Shown here: one piece after another, positions 7,185 to 9,570 of the stretch
Numbering within the stretch: the first letter of the stretch is position 1
Layout of the letters: each line of letters opens with the position of its first letter
The notes under the pieces: generated by a model
Told to the model about the DNA's origin: nothing
The model's input: the letters and a program-made list of their open reading frames with translations, nothing else
Database searches by the model: none
Assembly: GCA_023251195.1 (NCBI GenBank)
Contig: JAHEZG010000137.1
Coordinates: forward strand, 1 to 9,570
Reading direction: 5' to 3'
Source: Chitinophagaceae bacterium
GTDB lineage: Bacteria; Bacteroidota; Bacteroidia; Chitinophagales; UBA10324
DNA length: 9,570 nt
Made by a program: the position numbers and the translations under genes

Positions 7185-9089
7185 ATGAATTCAAAATTTT
7201 ACACACATTTGAAAAAAACAGCAAACAGTAAAATTGACAATTACGGTTTTAAAAGGGTATCGAAAACGCTAATTATAATTTTAGCACTTGCATATTCATC
7301 GTCAGTTTTTGCTCAATCAGTTCCCAATGCGCCTACATCTGTAACGGCCACACCGGCGGCAGTTTGTCAGGGTAACTCTACTTCTTTAAAAGCCGTTTCG
7401 GCTGGCAACACTATCAGATGGTACACTGTAATGACTGATGGAACTCCAATTGGTACAAGTGCAAGCGGCGCTAACTTTTCAGTTTCGCCGGGTGCGGCTA
7501 CTACTTATTATGCCGAATCTTTTTCGTCATTGGCAGTGGCAAGTGCCACGCGAACTGCAATAACTATTAATGTGAATACTTTGCCGGTTATCACTTCAGT
7601 GCCTGCTGATGTGATGACTTCAAACGAAGCTGGAATGTGTGGTAAAGTAGTTAACTATCCGGCAGTAATTGCTGAAGGAATTCCATCACCGAATATTCTA
7701 TATTCAAATGCATCAGGATCTAATTTCGAAGTTGGAACGACCACTGTACTAACTACCGCAGTTAATGCCTGCGGAAATTCATCGTTATCTTTTGATGTAA
7801 CGGTGAATGACAATGAACCACCAGTGGTTGTTTCGCCTCCCGCTGTTTCAGTAAATGCACCTTCAGGATCAACAACCATAAGTGGAGTTGATTTGGGCTC
7901 ACCTGTAGTTTCTGATAATTGCGGAGTTGCTTCCATTTCAAATAATGCACCTTCGGTTTTTCCAGCAGGTAACACACTTGTAACCTGGTCGGTTATGGAT
8001 TCGCATGGTCATATTACAACAGCCACTCAAATGGTTACTGTTGTTGCTTCAAATACAGCACCGCAGATTGCAGCCATGAGCACTTCAAGTGCCGGAAATC
8101 TTTTAGCTGCAGGAGCTTCAACTTCACTTACAATTAACTGGACCGATGAATCATCAGGAGGTCCATATGCTGTAGAAGTTAATTGGAATGATAATTCTGC
8201 TCCTACTATTTTAACCGGAATAAACATTCAAAGCGCAACTCTTTCGCATACTTATGTTAATTCTGGAATTTATGAACCCACTGTTAAAGTTACTGATGGT
8301 TCCAATGCTGTTACTAATGCTACTTTTCAATATATTGTGGTTTATGTAACCGGAAATCAATTCTCGACAGGGGGAGGAAATTTTACTGCACCTGCAGGTT
8401 CTTTATCTTCTAATTCCTCAATTAGTGGAAAAGTGAATATGGGTAGTAACTGCAAACCATCAAACTGTGGCGGTTTTCAGGGCAATATGGAAATGAATTT
8501 TCAGGCCGGAAACATTAAGTTTAAATCAGCATCGCCTACCAGTTGGGATTACCTGACTATTGGTGGTTGCTACTTAGCTGCCTTTAAAGGTACCGGAACT
8601 GTGAACGGAAGCGGTAACTATGGCATTCTGGTTGTTCAATCTGATAAAGACAAAAATCCATCTTGTGCTAATAAGGTTCGCATTAAAATCTGGAACAAAA
8701 ATGCCGGTGATGCTGTGATTTTTGATACACAAGCGGGTGATGCAGAAAATGCTTTGCCAACAACCACAGTTCAAGGTGCCATACAAGTGCATGTAAATAA
8801 CGATTGCACTGCGCGGTTAGACGATGCTGTTCCAACTGATGGTTCAATTGAAACTGTAGTGTATCCGAATCCTTTTACTTCAACATTTGTGATTAATGTA
8901 AAATCATTATCGGACGAAAATGTGCAGCTTGAAATTTTTGATGTGGTTGGAAAACTAGTGCAAACCATTCCTGCTGTTGCTGCTAATATTCCATTCACTG
9001 TTGAAAATAATTTTCCGACAGGCATATACATTATTCGTTCAACACAAGGTGGAAAATCGCAAATGATTAAAATGTTAAAGAATAACTGA
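7185..9089 (+). CDS. Secreted Ig/HYR/PKD/post-COAP-1-like multidomain protein with T9SS type A sorting domain
   Basis: A protein of 634 residues. The N-terminus is a long polar n-region and a hydrophobic core (29-42) with cleavage near VFA/Q; no later Met precedes the core, which supports this start. Domains in order: an Ig-like module (about 47-130); two HYR-like beta-sandwich modules (133-208, with FEVGTTTV and ACGNSSLSFDVTV, and 210-287, with DNEPP, VSDNCG and AGNTLVTWSVMDSHG); a PKD-like module (290-387, with VNWNDNS, HTY and VKVTDGS); a post-COAP-1-like module (388-538, with STGGGNFTAP, GSGNYGILV, VRIKIWNKNAG and GAIQVHV); and the sorting domain (553-634, with YPNPFTS, DVVGK and PTGIYII). 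The post-COAP-1-like region has several cysteines (423, 428, 462, 494, with 541 just after), suggesting disulfides outside the cell. No catalytic motif is seen; an adhesive or structural surface role is inferred. A terminator follows, so it is probably transcribed alone from the divergent region. Confidence 0.92.
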   Translation: MNSKFYTHLKKTANSKIDNYGFKRVSKTLIIILALAYSSSVFAQSVPNAPTSVTATPAAVCQGNSTSLKAVSAGNTIRWYTVMTDGTPIGTSASGANFSVSPGAATTYYAESFSSLAVASATRTAITINVNTLPVITSVPADVMTSNEAGMCGKVVNYPAVIAEGIPSPNILYSNASGSNFEVGTTTVLTTAVNACGNSSLSFDVTVNDNEPPVVVSPPAVSVNAPSGSTTISGVDLGSPVVSDNCGVASISNNAPSVFPAGNTLVTWSVMDSHGHITTATQMVTVVASNTAPQIAAMSTSSAGNLLAAGASTSLTINWTDESSGGPYAVEVNWNDNSAPTILTGINIQSATLSHTYVNSGIYEPTVKVTDGSNAVTNATFQYIVVYVTGNQFSTGGGNFTAPAGSLSSNSSISGKVNMGSNCKPSNCGGFQGNMEMNFQAGNIKFKSASPTSWDYLTIGGCYLAAFKGTGTVNGSGNYGILVVQSDKDKNPSCANKVRIKIWNKNAGDAVIFDTQAGDAENALPTTTVQGAIQVHVNNDCTARLDDAVPTDGSIETVVYPNPFTSTFVINVKSLSDENVQLEIFDVVGKLVQTIPAVAANIPFTVENNFPTGIYIIRSTQGGKSQMIKMLKNN

Positions 9090-9123
9090 GCTTATTTTTT
9101 TTAATTGATTGTTCAGAAATGAA

Positions 9124-9158
9124 TTAAGGCAACCAGAAATGGTTGCCTTAAATTTTTT
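9124..9158 (+). terminator. Rho-independent terminator after the HYR/PKD gene
   Basis: TTAAGGCAACC (9124-9134) pairs perfectly over 11 bp with GGTTGCCTTAA (9141-9151) around a 6-nt AGAAAT loop, followed by six T residues (9153-9158). It lies 34 bp after the stop at 9089. It may also stop leftward transcription from the isomerase gene, although the T-tract is weaker on that strand. Confidence 0.9.
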
Positions 9159-9244
9159 AAGCATGAAAAACAAGTCGTGGGTTTGTTGGCTCCGAATCTC
9201 ATTATTAAATTATTAATGAATTACAGTTTTATAACAGCCAGCGG

Positions 9245-9570
9245 TTACATCATATTTCTGTTACAATAGGTTGCCTTTTCAAATTCGAAGATGTTTATGG
9301 ATATCACCGGTACATCAGCAAGCATAGATTTCAATTTTATAATAATTGCTTTTGATAAATCTGCTTTCTGCTGTGTGGTTCTTCCTTCCATAATATTTCC
9401 AAACACATGAATGAAATCTGATTTGGTGTTGCCAACAGTAAAAATGGTGAATGGTCGAATGCGAACTTTTATATCACCTGGTTTAAATAGCCCGGTTGCA
9501 TCAGCAGTATCATGAACAGCTGTAAGTATTTCTTCTGCTGTTTTCAATTTCAAAATATTTTCAGAACAAT
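9245..9570 (-). CDS. 5-carboxymethyl-2-hydroxymuconate isomerase (CHMI) family protein, 5' end outside window
   Basis: The TTG at 9551-9553 is not the start. The frame stays open to the edge and adds C-S-E-N-I before it, matching by eye the ECSDNI segment near the N-terminus of E. coli HpaF. Only about 7 residues should be missing, giving about 114 residues, near the usual size. The rest follows the family pattern: GLF at the HpaF GIF position, then IKVRIRPF, DFIHVFGNIMEGR, TTQQKADLSKAIIIKL and the C-terminal SINIFEFEKATYCNRN corresponding to LSFEIEELHPTLNFKQN. Family members are small trimeric tautomerases that use an N-terminal proline to isomerise the ring-cleavage product of homoprotocatechuate. 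That proline is off-window, but conserved arginine positions (VRIR, EGR) are present. No signal peptide is visible, so it is cytoplasmic. No other aromatic-degradation gene is near, so the physiological substrate is uncertain. Confidence 0.85.
   Translation of the reverse strand, partial: CSENILKLKTAEEILTAVHDTADATGLFKPGDIKVRIRPFTIFTVGNTKSDFIHVFGNIMEGRTTQQKADLSKAIIIKLKSMLADVPVISINIFEFEKATYCNRNMM

Noticed and set aside
7655..8227. Minus-strand open frames opposite the HYR/PKD gene
   Set aside because: They are shadows of a well-supported coding frame with no recognisable domain, signal peptide or start context.
9163..9216. Short ORF of 17 codons (MKNKSWVCWL...) after the second terminator
   Set aside because: It lies directly behind a terminator, has no promoter or ribosome-binding signal, and its length is expected by chance.

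Overview
The window looks like chromosomal DNA from a member of the Bacteroidota, probably a Flavobacteriia-, Chitinophagia- or Sphingobacteriia-like lineage. It is AT-rich, ribosome binding sites are weak or A-rich, and one promoter carries the Bacteroidota -7 box TAnnTTTG. Four of the six proteins end in a type A sorting domain of the type IX secretion system (T9SS), recognisable from the PNP motif, the D-x-x-GK turn and the L-S/x-x-G-x-Y strand.

Layout from left to right. Bases 1-1100 (+) are the 3' part of a T9SS-sorted surface protein whose start lies outside the window. A perfect 17-bp hairpin terminator follows at 1117-1154. Bases 1245-3455 (+) encode a secreted phospholipase-D-superfamily protein with two intact HKD motifs, preceded by OB-fold-like and fibronectin-III-like modules. 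Converging on it, 3495-5063 (-) encodes a 522-residue paralogue of the first protein. Just upstream of that gene and on the same strand, 5112-6863 (-) encodes a beta-roll fibre-like protein. It has eleven 17-residue repeats and a C-terminal domain resembling a tip domain of phage structural proteins, but no T9SS tail. Bases 6864-7184 are a 321-bp divergent regulatory region containing a twin site that fits the LytTR response-regulator consensus. Bases 7185-9089 (+) encode a secreted Ig/HYR/PKD/post-COAP-1-like multidomain protein with a T9SS tail, ended by a hairpin terminator at 9124-9158. Bases 9245-9570 (-) hold most of a small isomerase of the 5-carboxymethyl-2-hydroxymuconate isomerase family, cut by the window end.

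Taken together this is a cluster of cell-surface and secreted proteins (adhesin-like, fibre-like and one likely enzyme) next to an unrelated cytoplasmic isomerase. The fibre gene and the 522-residue gene are 48 bp apart and probably co-transcribed. The fibre operon and the HYR/PKD gene diverge from one intergenic region and may share a regulator. No RNA genes, CRISPR arrays, insertion sequences or phage integration sites were seen.
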